Shown one piece after another: positions 54,213 through 63,030 of a stretch of DNA of 64,000 bases. The translations under genes were made by a program, and so were the position numbers. Every line of letters starts with the position of its first letter. The stretch's first letter is position 1. Source of the stretch: an uncultured Phocaeicola sp. (GTDB lineage Bacteria > Bacteroidota > Bacteroidia > Bacteroidales > Bacteroidaceae); assembly GCA_944320815.1 (NCBI GenBank), contig CALUIZ010000018.1:1-64000 (forward strand), read 5' to 3'. Below the pieces are notes generated by a model that saw nothing but the letters and a program-made list of their open reading frames with translations, did no database searches and was not told where the DNA came from.

Positions 54213-54330
54213 CGGATTTTCCCCCAAACCTCCGCACTCCATCTCATTGTTTTAAAGATATTTTCCACAGAACATGTCTGTCCTATTCTGCTTTTTTCGT
54301 ACTTTTACCGACAATTATTAATACAAAGAT

Positions 54331-55857
54331 ATGAAAATCTTAACTAGTTCACAACAGAAAGAGGCAGATGCCTATACTATCGCCAACGAATCCATATCTT
54401 CCATTGACCTGATGGAAAAAGCCGCCACAGCCATGGCAGAAATCATCAGCTCGCGTTGGGACACTTCGCACCGGATGATTATCGTTGCCGGACCCGGCAA
54501 CAACGGAGGAGACGCGCTTGCCATTGCCCGCCTGCTCTCTGAAAAAGAATATCGAGTAAACGTACTTCTGTTCAATGTGACCGGAAGAATTTCTGAGGAA
54601 TGTCTCACCAATGCCCAGCGACTGAATGACTGCCTGCTGGAAAGCTTCACTGAAGTCACCGAAGAGCTGATCATGCCCGAACTGGAAGCCACCGACGTCA
54701 TCATCGACGGTCTGTTCGGATCAGGACTGAGCAAACCGCTGGAAGGCGGATTCGCCCAAGTGGTGCAGCTGCTGAACAGCTCACCTGCACAGATTGTGTC
54801 CATCGACATCCCTTCGGGCATGATGGGGGAAAACAATTCAAACTTCAACCGCCCGAACATCATTCATGCCAACCTGACCCTCAGCGTGCAGCTTCCCAAG
54901 CTGTCGTTCCTGTTTCCCGAGAATTCCGATCTGGTGGGAGAATGGATACTGGTGGATATCGGCATCAGCAAAGATTTCCTCGACAAGGCAGACACTCCTT
55001 ATACCATTGTGGAGGAGCAGGAAATACGGAAGATACTCCGGCCGCGCCAGAAATTCGCCCACAAAGGCATGTTCGGACATGGACTCCTGATTGCCGGTTC
55101 ATATGGAATGGGCGGAGCGGCGATAATGTCAGCACGCGCCTGTTTCCGTTCGGGTGTCGGACTGCTGACCATCCACACCCCCATATGCAACCATATGCTT
55201 TTGCAGACTTCCGTACCGGAGGCTCTTGTGGAAGATGACGTACACGAACACTTCTTTGCCGATGAGACCGACCTCGACCCTTATCAGGCTGTGGCCATCG
55301 GTCCGGGACTGGGACAGGACGAAGCGACGGCACAGGCTCTTTTCGCACAAATCAAAAGCTGCTACATTCCCTTGGTAGTCGATGCGGATGCCCTGAACCT
55401 GCTGGCAAGATACACTGCGAATCTGGCCAACCTTCCCCGACATACAATCCTCACTCCCCACGTGAAGGAGCTGGAACGCATCATCGGCCGCTGCTCAAAC
55501 TCATACGAACGGTTGATGAAGGCCAAGAGCATGGCGGTCAACCTGCAGTGCTTCATCATATTGAAAGGGGCATGGACCGCCATCATCTCTCCGGAAGGAA
55601 CCATCAGCTTCAACCCTACGGGAAACCCGGGAATGGCCACGGGGGGAAGCGGAGATGTGCTGACTGGTATTCTGCTGGCCTTACTCGCACAGGGATACAC
55701 TGCAGAAGACGCATGCCGGCTGGGTGTGTATGCACACGGACTGGCCGGAGACATCGCCCGCCAGCGTATGGGAGAAATCGGCATGACGGCCGGAGACATC
55801 ATCGATGCGCTGCCTGAAGCATGGAAACAATTGTCGGAAAACAATCATGTCAAATAA
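54331..55857 (+). CDS. nnr: Bifunctional NAD(P)HX epimerase and ADP-dependent NAD(P)HX dehydratase
   Basis: This 508-residue protein repairs hydrated NADH and NADPH. The N-terminal YjeF_N epimerase domain (1-215) has IIVAGPGNNGGDALAIARLL and VDIGISKDFL at its end. The C-terminal ribokinase-like dehydratase has HKGMFGHGLLIAGSYGMGGA, AVAIGPGLGQDE, LVVDADALNLL, TPHVKELERIIG and PGMATGGSGDVLTGILLALL. Fusion of the two parts is normal in bacteria. It is divergent from hpt and precedes the DUF4831 gene by nine bases. Confidence 0.96.
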   Translation: MKILTSSQQKEADAYTIANESISSIDLMEKAATAMAEIISSRWDTSHRMIIVAGPGNNGGDALAIARLLSEKEYRVNVLLFNVTGRISEECLTNAQRLNDCLLESFTEVTEELIMPELEATDVIIDGLFGSGLSKPLEGGFAQVVQLLNSSPAQIVSIDIPSGMMGENNSNFNRPNIIHANLTLSVQLPKLSFLFPENSDLVGEWILVDIGISKDFLDKADTPYTIVEEQEIRKILRPRQKFAHKGMFGHGLLIAGSYGMGGAAIMSARACFRSGVGLLTIHTPICNHMLLQTSVPEALVEDDVHEHFFADETDLDPYQAVAIGPGLGQDEATAQALFAQIKSCYIPLVVDADALNLLARYTANLANLPRHTILTPHVKELERIIGRCSNSYERLMKAKSMAVNLQCFIILKGAWTAIISPEGTISFNPTGNPGMATGGSGDVLTGILLALLAQGYTAEDACRLGVYAHGLAGDIARQRMGEIGMTAGDIIDALPEAWKQLSENNHVK

Positions 55858-55866
55858 TCGGAGAAT

Positions 55867-56910
55867 ATGAGGAAAGCCATTATTGCACTCGCGCTGCTGG
55901 CGTCTGCCGGCACATATGCGCAAAACCATTACACGCCGGGCGAAGGAGAAGGCATCGTCTATTTCCTTCCCAAAACGCAGATTATGGTCGACATCATCGC
56001 CACACGCGTGGACTTCCGCCCGGGAGAGTTCGGACTTTATGCCAACCGGTATCTGAAGCTCAACAATGTGCGCACTGAGCCTGAAACGCATTGGGAAATC
56101 AAAGACATCAAAGTGCGCACCATTGGTGTACCCGACTCTACGAAGGCTTATGTCATGAAGCTGAAAGACAAGAGTCTGGATTCAAACATTGAACTGACCG
56201 ACGCGGGCATCGTGAAGGCTATCAACACGACCTCCAACTACGAAGAGAAGCTGCCTGAATACGAACTTGAAAAGCCAGAAAAGCATGAAAACGCGCGCAA
56301 ATACATGACAGAGGACATTCTGGTGGCGGGTTCCACCGCCAAAATGGCCGAACTCACCGCGCGCGAAATCTACAACATCCGAGACAGCAAGAACTCGATA
56401 CTCCGCGGACAGGCGGAAACCATGCCGAAAGACGGAGCGTCACTGAAACTGATTATCGGACAACTGGACAGACAGGAACGCACGCTGGCGGAAACGTTCT
56501 CCGGAGTGACCGACCGCACGGACAAGGTGTTCACATTTGCCGTAACGCCGGAGGACAATCTGAACGACATGGTGGTGGCCCGCTTTTCTTCCCGCCTGGG
56601 CATTCTTTCACCCGACAATCTTGCAGGCGAGCCCATCTACATCAGCCTCAGCAATGCATCTTCATTCCCGCCTCCGGTAGAAAGCGATAAAAAGAAAAAG
56701 AAGAAAAACGACGGGGTGATTTATAACATTCCCGGCAAAGGGCGGGCAAGCGTGTCTTTCCAAGGCAAGAAGAGATGGGAGGGAGAGCTGCAGTTCACCC
56801 AGTTCGGATATACGGAAGTATTGGTCGACGGACTGTTTGAAAAGAAGGTGAACACGCGCGTAATCTTCAACCCGGTCACAGGTGGAGTGATAAAAATAGA
56901 CAAGGACTGA
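55867..56910 (+). CDS. DUF4831-like exported protein
   Basis: This 347-residue protein begins with a signal peptide (MRKAIIALALLASAGTYAQ). The mature start (NHYTPGEGEGIVYFLPKTQIMVDIIA) and the internal AGSTAKMAELTAREIYNIRDSKNS fit DUF4831 proteins of Bacteroidales. A Lys-rich loop (SDKKKKKKNDGVIYNIPG) precedes a final beta region ending FNPVTGGVIKIDKD. No enzymatic motif is visible, and the function is unknown. It shares the nnr transcript and is followed by a terminator. Confidence 0.8.
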   Translation: MRKAIIALALLASAGTYAQNHYTPGEGEGIVYFLPKTQIMVDIIATRVDFRPGEFGLYANRYLKLNNVRTEPETHWEIKDIKVRTIGVPDSTKAYVMKLKDKSLDSNIELTDAGIVKAINTTSNYEEKLPEYELEKPEKHENARKYMTEDILVAGSTAKMAELTAREIYNIRDSKNSILRGQAETMPKDGASLKLIIGQLDRQERTLAETFSGVTDRTDKVFTFAVTPEDNLNDMVVARFSSRLGILSPDNLAGEPIYISLSNASSFPPPVESDKKKKKKNDGVIYNIPGKGRASVSFQGKKRWEGELQFTQFGYTEVLVDGLFEKKVNTRVIFNPVTGGVIKIDKD

Positions 56911-56936
56911 CGGCCGGTCCGGCCTGTCCATTAAGA

Positions 56937-56976
56937 ATACCCGGTTACCCCATGATGAGTAGCCGGGTATTTTTTA
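56937..56976 (+). terminator. Terminator after the DUF4831-like gene
   Basis: AATACCCGG (56937-56945) pairs with CCGGGTATT (56963-56971), followed by further T residues. Confidence 0.85.
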
Positions 56977-57043
56977 TGGAATAACAGGACATTTCTCTGG
57001 AACAAAACCTCCGCCGCATTCTTGCCTTTCCGGATACTTTCCT

Positions 57044-57051
57044 TAAATTTG
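57044..57051 (+). promoter_or_regulatory. radC promoter -7 box
   Basis: TAAATTTG is a perfect -7 box with TTGC-like sequence near -33. It lies about 28 bases before the chosen radC ATG. Confidence 0.55.
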
Positions 57052-57078
57052 CGATGCATTGTTAATCATCAAACTGAT

Positions 57079-57768
57079 ATGAATGGAAAATTGAACATCA
57101 ACCAATGGGCGGAAGAAGACCGCCCACGGGAAAAAATGATGGCTCACGGAGCCTCAACCCTGAGTAACGCGGAACTGCTTGCCATACTGATCGGGTCGGG
57201 AAGTTCTGAAGACACGGCGGTAGGACTCATGCGCAAAGTGCTCGACAGATGCCACAACCGGCTGAGCGAACTGGGGAAATGCTCCATCGACGAGCTGTGC
57301 CGTTACAAAGGTATAGGGCCTGCCAAGGCGGTGACCATCCTTGCCGCTTCCGAGCTGGGGCGGCGACGGAAAGAGGAAGAGCCGAAGGACAGGAAACAAA
57401 TTCGCTGCTCGACCGACATCTATGATTATTTCAGCCCTCTGATGTGCGACCTGCCCGTAGAAGAATGCTGGATAATGCTACTCAACCAGGCCGCCAAGAT
57501 AATCGACACGCTGAGAATAAGCCAAGGAGGACTTTCCTCCACACAGGTCGATGTACGCTGCGTGCTCCGCGAGGCACTGCTGAAACGCGCTACGGCCATC
57601 GTGCTCTGCCATAACCATCCGTCAGGGAACGTGACACCCAGCACCGACGATGACCGGCTGACTCAGGCACTTGACCAGGCATCCAAAACCATGAACATTC
57701 GCCTGCTCGACCACATAATCGTGAGCGACGGCGCATATTATAGCTACACCGATGAGGGAAGATTGTGA
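57079..57768 (+). CDS. radC: RadC-family protein (JAB/MPN domain)
   Basis: This 229-residue protein starts at MNGKLNINQWAEEDRPREK because the -7 box at 57044-57051 lies within the longer reading. The N-terminal helix-hairpin-helix (LCRYKGIGPAKAVTILAASELGRR) suggests DNA binding. The JAB domain carries ALLKRATAIVLCHNHPSGNVTPS and ends LLDHIIVSDGAYYSY. RadC was once called a repair protein; its true role is unsettled. No partner genes adjoin it. Confidence 0.94.
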   Translation: MNGKLNINQWAEEDRPREKMMAHGASTLSNAELLAILIGSGSSEDTAVGLMRKVLDRCHNRLSELGKCSIDELCRYKGIGPAKAVTILAASELGRRRKEEEPKDRKQIRCSTDIYDYFSPLMCDLPVEECWIMLLNQAAKIIDTLRISQGGLSSTQVDVRCVLREALLKRATAIVLCHNHPSGNVTPSTDDDRLTQALDQASKTMNIRLLDHIIVSDGAYYSYTDEGRL

Positions 57769-57785
57769 CAGTTTATATTTTTCAC

Positions 57786-57793
57786 TATATTTG
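57786..57793 (+). promoter_or_regulatory. Promoter -7 box of the SufT-like gene
   Basis: TATATTTG is a perfect -7 box 27 bases ahead of the next ATG. The -33 site is only a partial match. Confidence 0.5.
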
Positions 57794-57820
57794 TAGCGGA
57801 TTCAAAAGAGAAACGAACGT

Positions 57821-58141
57821 ATGGACAATGAAACGAAACTGAAAATAGAGGAGCGGATTGTGGAGATGCTGAAGACAGTGTACGACCCTGAAATCCCGGT
57901 AAATGTGTACGATCTTGGACTGATTTACAAGATTGACCTTCAGGATGACGGAGCCTTGACGCTCGACATGACACTCACCGCCCCCAACTGCCCTGCGGCC
58001 GACTTCATCATGGAAGACATCCGCCAGAAGGTAGAATCAGTGGAAGGGGTGACCTCCGCACAGGTGAATCTGGTGTTCGAGCCGGAATGGGACAAGGACA
58101 TGATGACTGAAGAAGCGAAACTGGAACTGGGATTCCTATAA
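57821..58141 (+). CDS. MIP18/DUF59 family protein (SufT-like Fe-S assembly factor)
   Basis: This 106-residue protein has the DUF59 signature TVYDPEIPVNVYDLGLIYKIDL and LTLTAPNCPAADFI with its conserved Cys. Family members, including SufT, help mature iron-sulfur proteins. It lies 13 bases before lpxH and probably shares its transcript. Confidence 0.92.
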   Translation: MDNETKLKIEERIVEMLKTVYDPEIPVNVYDLGLIYKIDLQDDGALTLDMTLTAPNCPAADFIMEDIRQKVESVEGVTSAQVNLVFEPEWDKDMMTEEAKLELGFL

Positions 58142-58154
58142 ACAGAATGCAATT

Positions 58155-58928
58155 ATGGACGTGATGAAGAATGTTTATTTCCTGTCGGACGCCCATCTCG
58201 GATCACGGGCGATTCCTCATGGACGCACACAGGAACGCAGACTGGTGAATTTTCTGGACGGCATCAAGCACAAGGCGGCCGCTGTCTATCTGCTAGGCGA
58301 CATGTTCGACTTCTGGTATGAATTCAAGCTGGTTGTGCCGAAAGGATATACACGTTTTCTCGGGAAAATTTCGGAACTGACCGACATGGGAGTGGAAGTG
58401 CATTTCTTCATCGGCAACCATGACATCTGGTGCGGCGACTATCTGGAGAAGGAATGCGGCGTGATTCTGCACCGTGAGCCGCTCACCTGTGAAATCTACG
58501 GAAAAGAATTCTTTCTGGCACATGGTGACGGACTGGGTGACGATGACAGGAGTTTCAGATTTCTCCGCACAATCTTTCACAGCCATACGCTCCAACGCCT
58601 TTTTTCGGCCTTGCACCCGCGATGGAGTGTGGAACTGGGGCTGGAATGGGCAAAACACAGCCGGATGAAACGCACGAACGGACGGGAGCCGGATTATATG
58701 GGAGAAGACAAAGAGCCTTTGGTCTTGTTTGCCAAAGATTACCTGAAGACTCATTCCGACATCAATTACTTCATCTTCGGACACCGGCATATCATGCTCG
58801 ACCTGATGTTGAGCCGCAGCACTCGCCTGACGATTCTGGGCGACTGGATTCACGACTTCTCATATGCCGTATTCGACGGGGAGAACATGTTTCTGGAACA
58901 ATATATTGAAGGAGAGACAACTTTATAA
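58155..58928 (+). CDS. lpxH: UDP-2,3-diacylglucosamine diphosphatase
   Basis: This 257-residue peripheral inner-membrane enzyme splits UDP-2,3-diacylglucosamine to lipid X in lipid A synthesis. It has the metallophosphatase motifs FLSDAHLGS, LLGDMFDFWYEF, FIGNHDIW, LAHGDGLGDDD and FGHRHIM. The enzyme indicates a lipid-A-bearing outer membrane. The gene follows the SufT-like gene and ends at a terminator shared with kdgK. Confidence 0.93.
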   Translation: MDVMKNVYFLSDAHLGSRAIPHGRTQERRLVNFLDGIKHKAAAVYLLGDMFDFWYEFKLVVPKGYTRFLGKISELTDMGVEVHFFIGNHDIWCGDYLEKECGVILHREPLTCEIYGKEFFLAHGDGLGDDDRSFRFLRTIFHSHTLQRLFSALHPRWSVELGLEWAKHSRMKRTNGREPDYMGEDKEPLVLFAKDYLKTHSDINYFIFGHRHIMLDLMLSRSTRLTILGDWIHDFSYAVFDGENMFLEQYIEGETTL

Positions 58929-58931
58929 ACG

Positions 58932-58971
58932 ACAAAGGGCTGCATCGCACATCACGATACAGCCCCTTTGT
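58932..58971. terminator. Bidirectional terminator between lpxH and kdgK
   Basis: ACAAAGGGCTG (58932-58942) pairs with CAGCCCCTTTGT (58960-58971) with one bulge. It lies between two convergent genes. Confidence 0.75.
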
Positions 58972-58987
58972 CTGTCAAATCAATCCG

Positions 58988-60028
58988 TTACCGGGCCACT
59001 TCGCCACTCTCCTGCTTGGCAAGCAATCCTTCCACTTCAGAAACTTTCACCAGATTATAATCGCCTGCAATCGTATTCTTCAGAACCGAAGCCGCAGTAG
59101 AAAAGTCAACCCGCTTCTGGTCATCATCGAATGCGCCCTGAGCATACAGCATCGCTCCGCAGAACGCGTCACCCACACCTACACAGTCAATCACATTGTC
59201 AATGTCGAAGACACGGCTGTATTTCATCGTACCATTGCTGTAGAGCACTCCGGCGAACGTATGATGCTCCGAACTCATCACATTGCGCAGAGCAATATAG
59301 ATATATTTACAATTAGGCACCTGGGCACTGATTTCCTTGCAGAATTTCTCATAAGCGGCGATGTCATATTTCTCCCCATTGCGCGTAGCCTTGAATCCCG
59401 GAGCAGGGATTCCTGTCACCAATGCATATTCACCTTCACTTCCAAACATGATGTCGCTGTCCACCATCAACGGGCGAAGCACTTCCTGGGCACTCTTCCC
59501 GTAATTCCACAGATTCTTGCGATAGTTGATGTCGTAAGATATGGTCAGCCCCATTTCCTTTGCGACCCCGATGGCTTCCTTGCACACATCGGCCAGTCCC
59601 GGAGTCAAAGCGGCATCAATGCCCGACCAGTGGAAGATAGCCGCATCTTTGAAAGCATCCTTCCAGTCAATCATTCCTGGCTTCAGTTCAGAGAAAGCAG
59701 AACCTTCACGGTCATAGATAACCTTCGAGTTACGCATGGCTGCGGCCTTTTCCATGTAATAGGTACCGAGGCGATTGCCTCCGATAAGCACATGGTCCGT
59801 CTTGATGTTGTGCGAACGAAGCTCCGCCAGACAAGTGTCGCCCAAAGCATTGTTCGGAAGTCGGGTGATGTATTCCACTTCCCCTCCGAAATTGGCGATG
59901 GAAATGGCTACGTTGGCTTCACTCCCTCCATAATTTACAAGAAAATCCCTTGACTGTTCAATGCGGAGGTTGTCAGGGGTTGTGAGACGGAGCATGATTT
60001 CTCCGAATGTTACGATTTTTTTACTCAT
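58988..60028 (-). CDS. kdgK: 2-keto-3-deoxygluconate kinase (PfkB family)
   Basis: This 346-residue sugar kinase starts MSKKIVTFGEIMLRLTTPD; the upstream extension is not family-like. Ribokinase-fold motifs are YGGSEANVAISIANFG, RLGTYYMEK and the anion-hole and catalytic Asp in DCVGVGDAFCGAML. It most resembles KdgK, which makes KDG-6-phosphate in uronate breakdown, downstream of KduI and KduD. A related 2-keto sugar kinase cannot be excluded. It stands alone next to ackA, far from the kduI gene of this window. Confidence 0.85.
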   Translation of the reverse strand: MSKKIVTFGEIMLRLTTPDNLRIEQSRDFLVNYGGSEANVAISIANFGGEVEYITRLPNNALGDTCLAELRSHNIKTDHVLIGGNRLGTYYMEKAAAMRNSKVIYDREGSAFSELKPGMIDWKDAFKDAAIFHWSGIDAALTPGLADVCKEAIGVAKEMGLTISYDINYRKNLWNYGKSAQEVLRPLMVDSDIMFGSEGEYALVTGIPAPGFKATRNGEKYDIAAYEKFCKEISAQVPNCKYIYIALRNVMSSEHHTFAGVLYSNGTMKYSRVFDIDNVIDCVGVGDAFCGAMLYAQGAFDDDQKRVDFSTAASVLKNTIAGDYNLVKVSEVEGLLAKQESGEVAR

Positions 60029-60075
60029 AGCGGGTGTTTTATCATTTTGTTCGCATATGGGACGGACAAAAAAGA

Positions 60076-60168
60076 AAAAGGAATGCTTCCTGCAACGGAA
60101 ATCCTTTGTTATCTGTCCCACATTCGTGTCACAAAGATAATGAATTTCCGACAGGAAGCACTCCTTTT
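60076..60168. repeat. Long inverted repeat between ackA and kdgK
   Basis: GGAATGCTTCCTG and CGGAAAT on the left pair with ATTTCCG and CAGGAAGCACTCC on the right, with TTATC/GATAA further in. T-rich sequence follows on both sides. It looks like a bidirectional terminator but also contains the kdgK -7 box (CAAAGATA, 60132-60139, minus). Confidence 0.6.
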
Positions 60169-60190
60169 AAGTCTCTTTATGATTCCCGAT

Positions 60191-61390
60191 TTATTTGTTG
60201 TTCAGGATATTCATCGTATCAGTAGCGATCATCATTTCCTCGTCGGTCGGAATTACACAGACGGTAACCTTTGAGTCGTCGGTAGAAATGACAGCCTCTT
60301 CGCCTCTCACCTTGTTCTTTTCCGGATCAATCTTCACGCCCAGATATTCCAGACTCTTGCAGACCGCCGCACGTGCGGTAGCCTGATTTTCACCGACACC
60401 TCCGGTAAACAGAATCACGTCCACACCGTTCATGGCCGCAGCATATGCGCCGATATACTTGATGATACGGTAGAAATACATCTTTTCCGTCAGGATAGCA
60501 CGTTCCTCACCCTTCTGGGCGGCCGATTCCAGTTCACGCATGTCGCTCGACTTGCCGAACATTCCCAGCACACCGCTCTTCTTGTTCAGAAGAGTGGACA
60601 TTTCGTCGGGAGTCAGCCCTTCCTTCTTCATGATGTAGGTGATGGCACCTCCGTCGATGTCACCGCTGCGGGTACCCATCATCAGACCCTCCAGCGGAGT
60701 CAGACCCATTGAAGTGTCCACACATTTTCCGTCCTTCACGGCAGCGATCGAGCCTCCGTTACCGATGTGGCAGGTGATGACCTTAGTGCCTTCCTGCGGA
60801 ATGTTCAGAAACTCGCACACACGTTTTGACACATAACGGTGGGATGTTCCGTGGAAACCATAACGGCGGATTCCATACTTCTCAAAATAAGAATAAGGAA
60901 TGGCATAAAGATATGCATAATCAGGCATGGTCTGGTGGAATGCCGTATCGAACACAGCTACCTGAGGAACTTCCGGCAACAGCTTCTGGACCGCATAGAT
61001 ACCTTTCAGATTGGCCGGATTGTGCAGCGGACCAAGGTCGCAGCATTCCTCCACGGCAGCGATTACCGCATCGTCAATCAGCACCGAACCGCTGAACTTC
61101 GTTCCTCCGTGAAGCACACGGTGGCCTACCGCATTGATTTCATGCAAATCCTTCACCGCTCCGTATTCAGCGTTGGTCAAGGTATCGAAGATGAACTGCA
61201 CACCCGTAGTGTGTTCGGGCACATCCTTTTCTATGATTTTCTTTTCGCCGCCGGGCAAAGTCATTTTCAGGAAAGAACCCGGCAGGCCGATTTTTTCGAT
61301 ACCGCCCTGTGCGAGCACTTCCTTGGTGGTCATTTCAAACAGTTTGTATTTGATGGAAGAGCTTCCGCAATTCAATACTAATACTTTCAT
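60191..61390 (-). CDS. ackA: Acetate kinase
   Basis: This 399-residue enzyme makes ATP and acetate from acetyl phosphate. Start MKVLVLNCGSSSIKYKLF is the family start. Other motifs are AVGHRVLHGG, VAVFDTAFHQTMPDYAYLY, RYGFHGTSHRYVS and ITCHIGNGGSIAAVKDGK. It follows pta by 31 bases in the usual acetate-production pair. Confidence 0.97.
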   Translation of the reverse strand: MKVLVLNCGSSSIKYKLFEMTTKEVLAQGGIEKIGLPGSFLKMTLPGGEKKIIEKDVPEHTTGVQFIFDTLTNAEYGAVKDLHEINAVGHRVLHGGTKFSGSVLIDDAVIAAVEECCDLGPLHNPANLKGIYAVQKLLPEVPQVAVFDTAFHQTMPDYAYLYAIPYSYFEKYGIRRYGFHGTSHRYVSKRVCEFLNIPQEGTKVITCHIGNGGSIAAVKDGKCVDTSMGLTPLEGLMMGTRSGDIDGGAITYIMKKEGLTPDEMSTLLNKKSGVLGMFGKSSDMRELESAAQKGEERAILTEKMYFYRIIKYIGAYAAAMNGVDVILFTGGVGENQATARAAVCKSLEYLGVKIDPEKNKVRGEEAVISTDDSKVTVCVIPTDEEMMIATDTMNILNNK

Positions 61391-61421
61391 CTTTGTTTCT
61401 TCAAATTTCTTTGTGAATAAA

Positions 61422-62435
61422 TTACTTCTGAGCCTTGGCTGCGATAGCCTGGTTTGCCGTGATGGCAATCATCTTATATACATCGTCGATGCAGCATCCG
61501 CGCGACAAGTCGTTTACCGGACGAGCGATACCCTGCAGGATGGGGCCGATGGCTGTAGCGTGTCCCAGACGTTCAACCAACTTGTAGCCGATGTTTCCCA
61601 CTTCCAGGCAAGGAACGACCAATACGTTAGCCTTTCCGGCAATCTCTGAACCCGGTGCCTTGCTTGCGCCGATTCTCGGGACCAGAGCCGCATCAGCCTG
61701 CATTTCTCCGTCAATTTTCAAATCAGGAGCCATTTCTTTCGCGATGCCCAACGCTTCCACCACCTTGTCTACCACTTCATGCTTTGCAGAACCTTTCGTT
61801 GAGAAGCTCAGCATAGCCACGCGCGGGTCAATACCTGCCACAGCCTGAGCTGTTCTGGCCGTACAAACGGCAATCTGTGCAAGCTGGTTGGCATCAGGAA
61901 CCGGAGTGACAGCCACGTCGCCCATCACAACCACACCATTGTCTCCGCATTCAGGAGCATGGGTAAGCAGAAGCATGGCACCTGACACACAAGTGATGCC
62001 CGGAGAAGTCTTGATAATCTGCAGAGCCGGACGCAGCACATCGCCCGTGGTGTTGCGCGCTCCTGCAAGCTGTCCGTCAGCATCGCCCGACTTGATGATA
62101 AGGCAGCCCAGATACAACGGGTTGAGCACAAGCTTGCGCGCCTCTTCGATTGTCATACCTTTCTTCTTGCGGAGTTCGCACAGCAACTGCGCGTATTCTT
62201 CCTTCTTCGGATGATTCTCCGGATCGATGATGGTAGCCTTGTGAATGTTGCCCAAGCCCCATTCCTTCGCAAGCCCCATGATTTCATCCGGGTTGCCCAA
62301 CAGAATCAAGTCTGCTACACCGTCTGTCAAAATTTGATTGGCAGCTTTCAAAGTACGTTCTTCTGTTCCTTCCGGAAGAACGATGCGCTGTTTGTTCGCC
62401 TTAGCGCGTTCTACGATTTGACTGATTAAATCCAT
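61422..62435 (-). CDS. pta: Phosphate acetyltransferase
   Basis: This 337-residue enzyme converts acetyl-CoA to acetyl phosphate. Start MDLISQIVERAKANKQRIVLP is the family start. LVLNPLYLGCLIIKSGDADGQLAGA, SGAMLLLTHAPECG, VAMLSFSTKGSA and GEMQADAALVP are typical. It is the short form without the N-terminal DRTGG domain. Confidence 0.97.
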   Translation of the reverse strand: MDLISQIVERAKANKQRIVLPEGTEERTLKAANQILTDGVADLILLGNPDEIMGLAKEWGLGNIHKATIIDPENHPKKEEYAQLLCELRKKKGMTIEEARKLVLNPLYLGCLIIKSGDADGQLAGARNTTGDVLRPALQIIKTSPGITCVSGAMLLLTHAPECGDNGVVVMGDVAVTPVPDANQLAQIAVCTARTAQAVAGIDPRVAMLSFSTKGSAKHEVVDKVVEALGIAKEMAPDLKIDGEMQADAALVPRIGASKAPGSEIAGKANVLVVPCLEVGNIGYKLVERLGHATAIGPILQGIARPVNDLSRGCCIDDVYKMIAITANQAIAAKAQK

Positions 62436-62505
62436 ATCGGTTATTTTATAAAAATGTTGAATAATCCCTCTCTGTGTGCGATAACGAAAGACGTTTTCCA
62501 CTTTG

Positions 62506-62513
62506 CAAAAATA
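62506..62513 (-). promoter_or_regulatory. pta-ackA promoter -7 box
   Basis: The minus strand reads TATTTTTG, about 71 bases ahead of the pta start. TTTG further upstream is spaced 24 bases, slightly long. Confidence 0.5.
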
Positions 62514-62638
62514 AGTATTTTTGTAATATCAAGTTGGCAAAAACAGAAATATTTGAGTTTAAAGTATGTAAAATGAATATGTTTGACGGCAGGTTTAAAA
62601 AAAACGCCGCATTCCGCTCCGCTTTGTCCGCGAATATA

Positions 62639-62646
62639 TAACTTTG
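62639..62646 (+). promoter_or_regulatory. lrgA-lrgB promoter -7 box
   Basis: TAACTTTG is a perfect -7 box 34 bases before the lrgA start. The -33 spacing is not ideal. Confidence 0.45.
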
Positions 62647-62679
62647 CGCCCGGTTTAAAAAAAATAGATTCAAAACATT

Positions 62680-63030
62680 ATGGTTCGTCAATGTTCCATC
62701 CTTTTCGGATGCTTGGCCTTAGGTGAGCTGGCCGTCAGCCTGACAGGCATCAGGCTCCCTTCGAGTATTATCGGTATGCTTCTGCTTACCCTGTTCCTGC
62801 AGTTGGGTTGGATTAAACTGGAATGGGTACAGGGACTGAGCAACTTTCTGGTTGCCAACCTTGGTTTCTTCTTCGTGCCTTCGGGTGTGGCTCTGATGCT
62901 TTATTTTGACATTATCACCGCCCAGTTCTGGCCGATAGTCATCGCCACAATCGTAAGTACGGTGCTGGTATTGGTCGTGACGGGATGGGTTCATCAAATT
63001 GTTCGGAAACATGGATTTTTTAGAAAATAA
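62680..63030 (+). CDS. lrgA: LrgA/CidA family holin-like membrane protein
   Basis: This 116-residue protein has four hydrophobic spans and the family motif LGELAVSLTGIRLPSSIIGMLLLTLFLQ, then FFFVPSGVALMLYFD. LrgA/CidA proteins form small membrane assemblies tied to autolysis control and pyruvate or small-solute transport. It overlaps lrgB by 20 bases, so the two are translated together. Confidence 0.9.
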   Translation: MVRQCSILFGCLALGELAVSLTGIRLPSSIIGMLLLTLFLQLGWIKLEWVQGLSNFLVANLGFFFVPSGVALMLYFDIITAQFWPIVIATIVSTVLVLVVTGWVHQIVRKHGFFRK

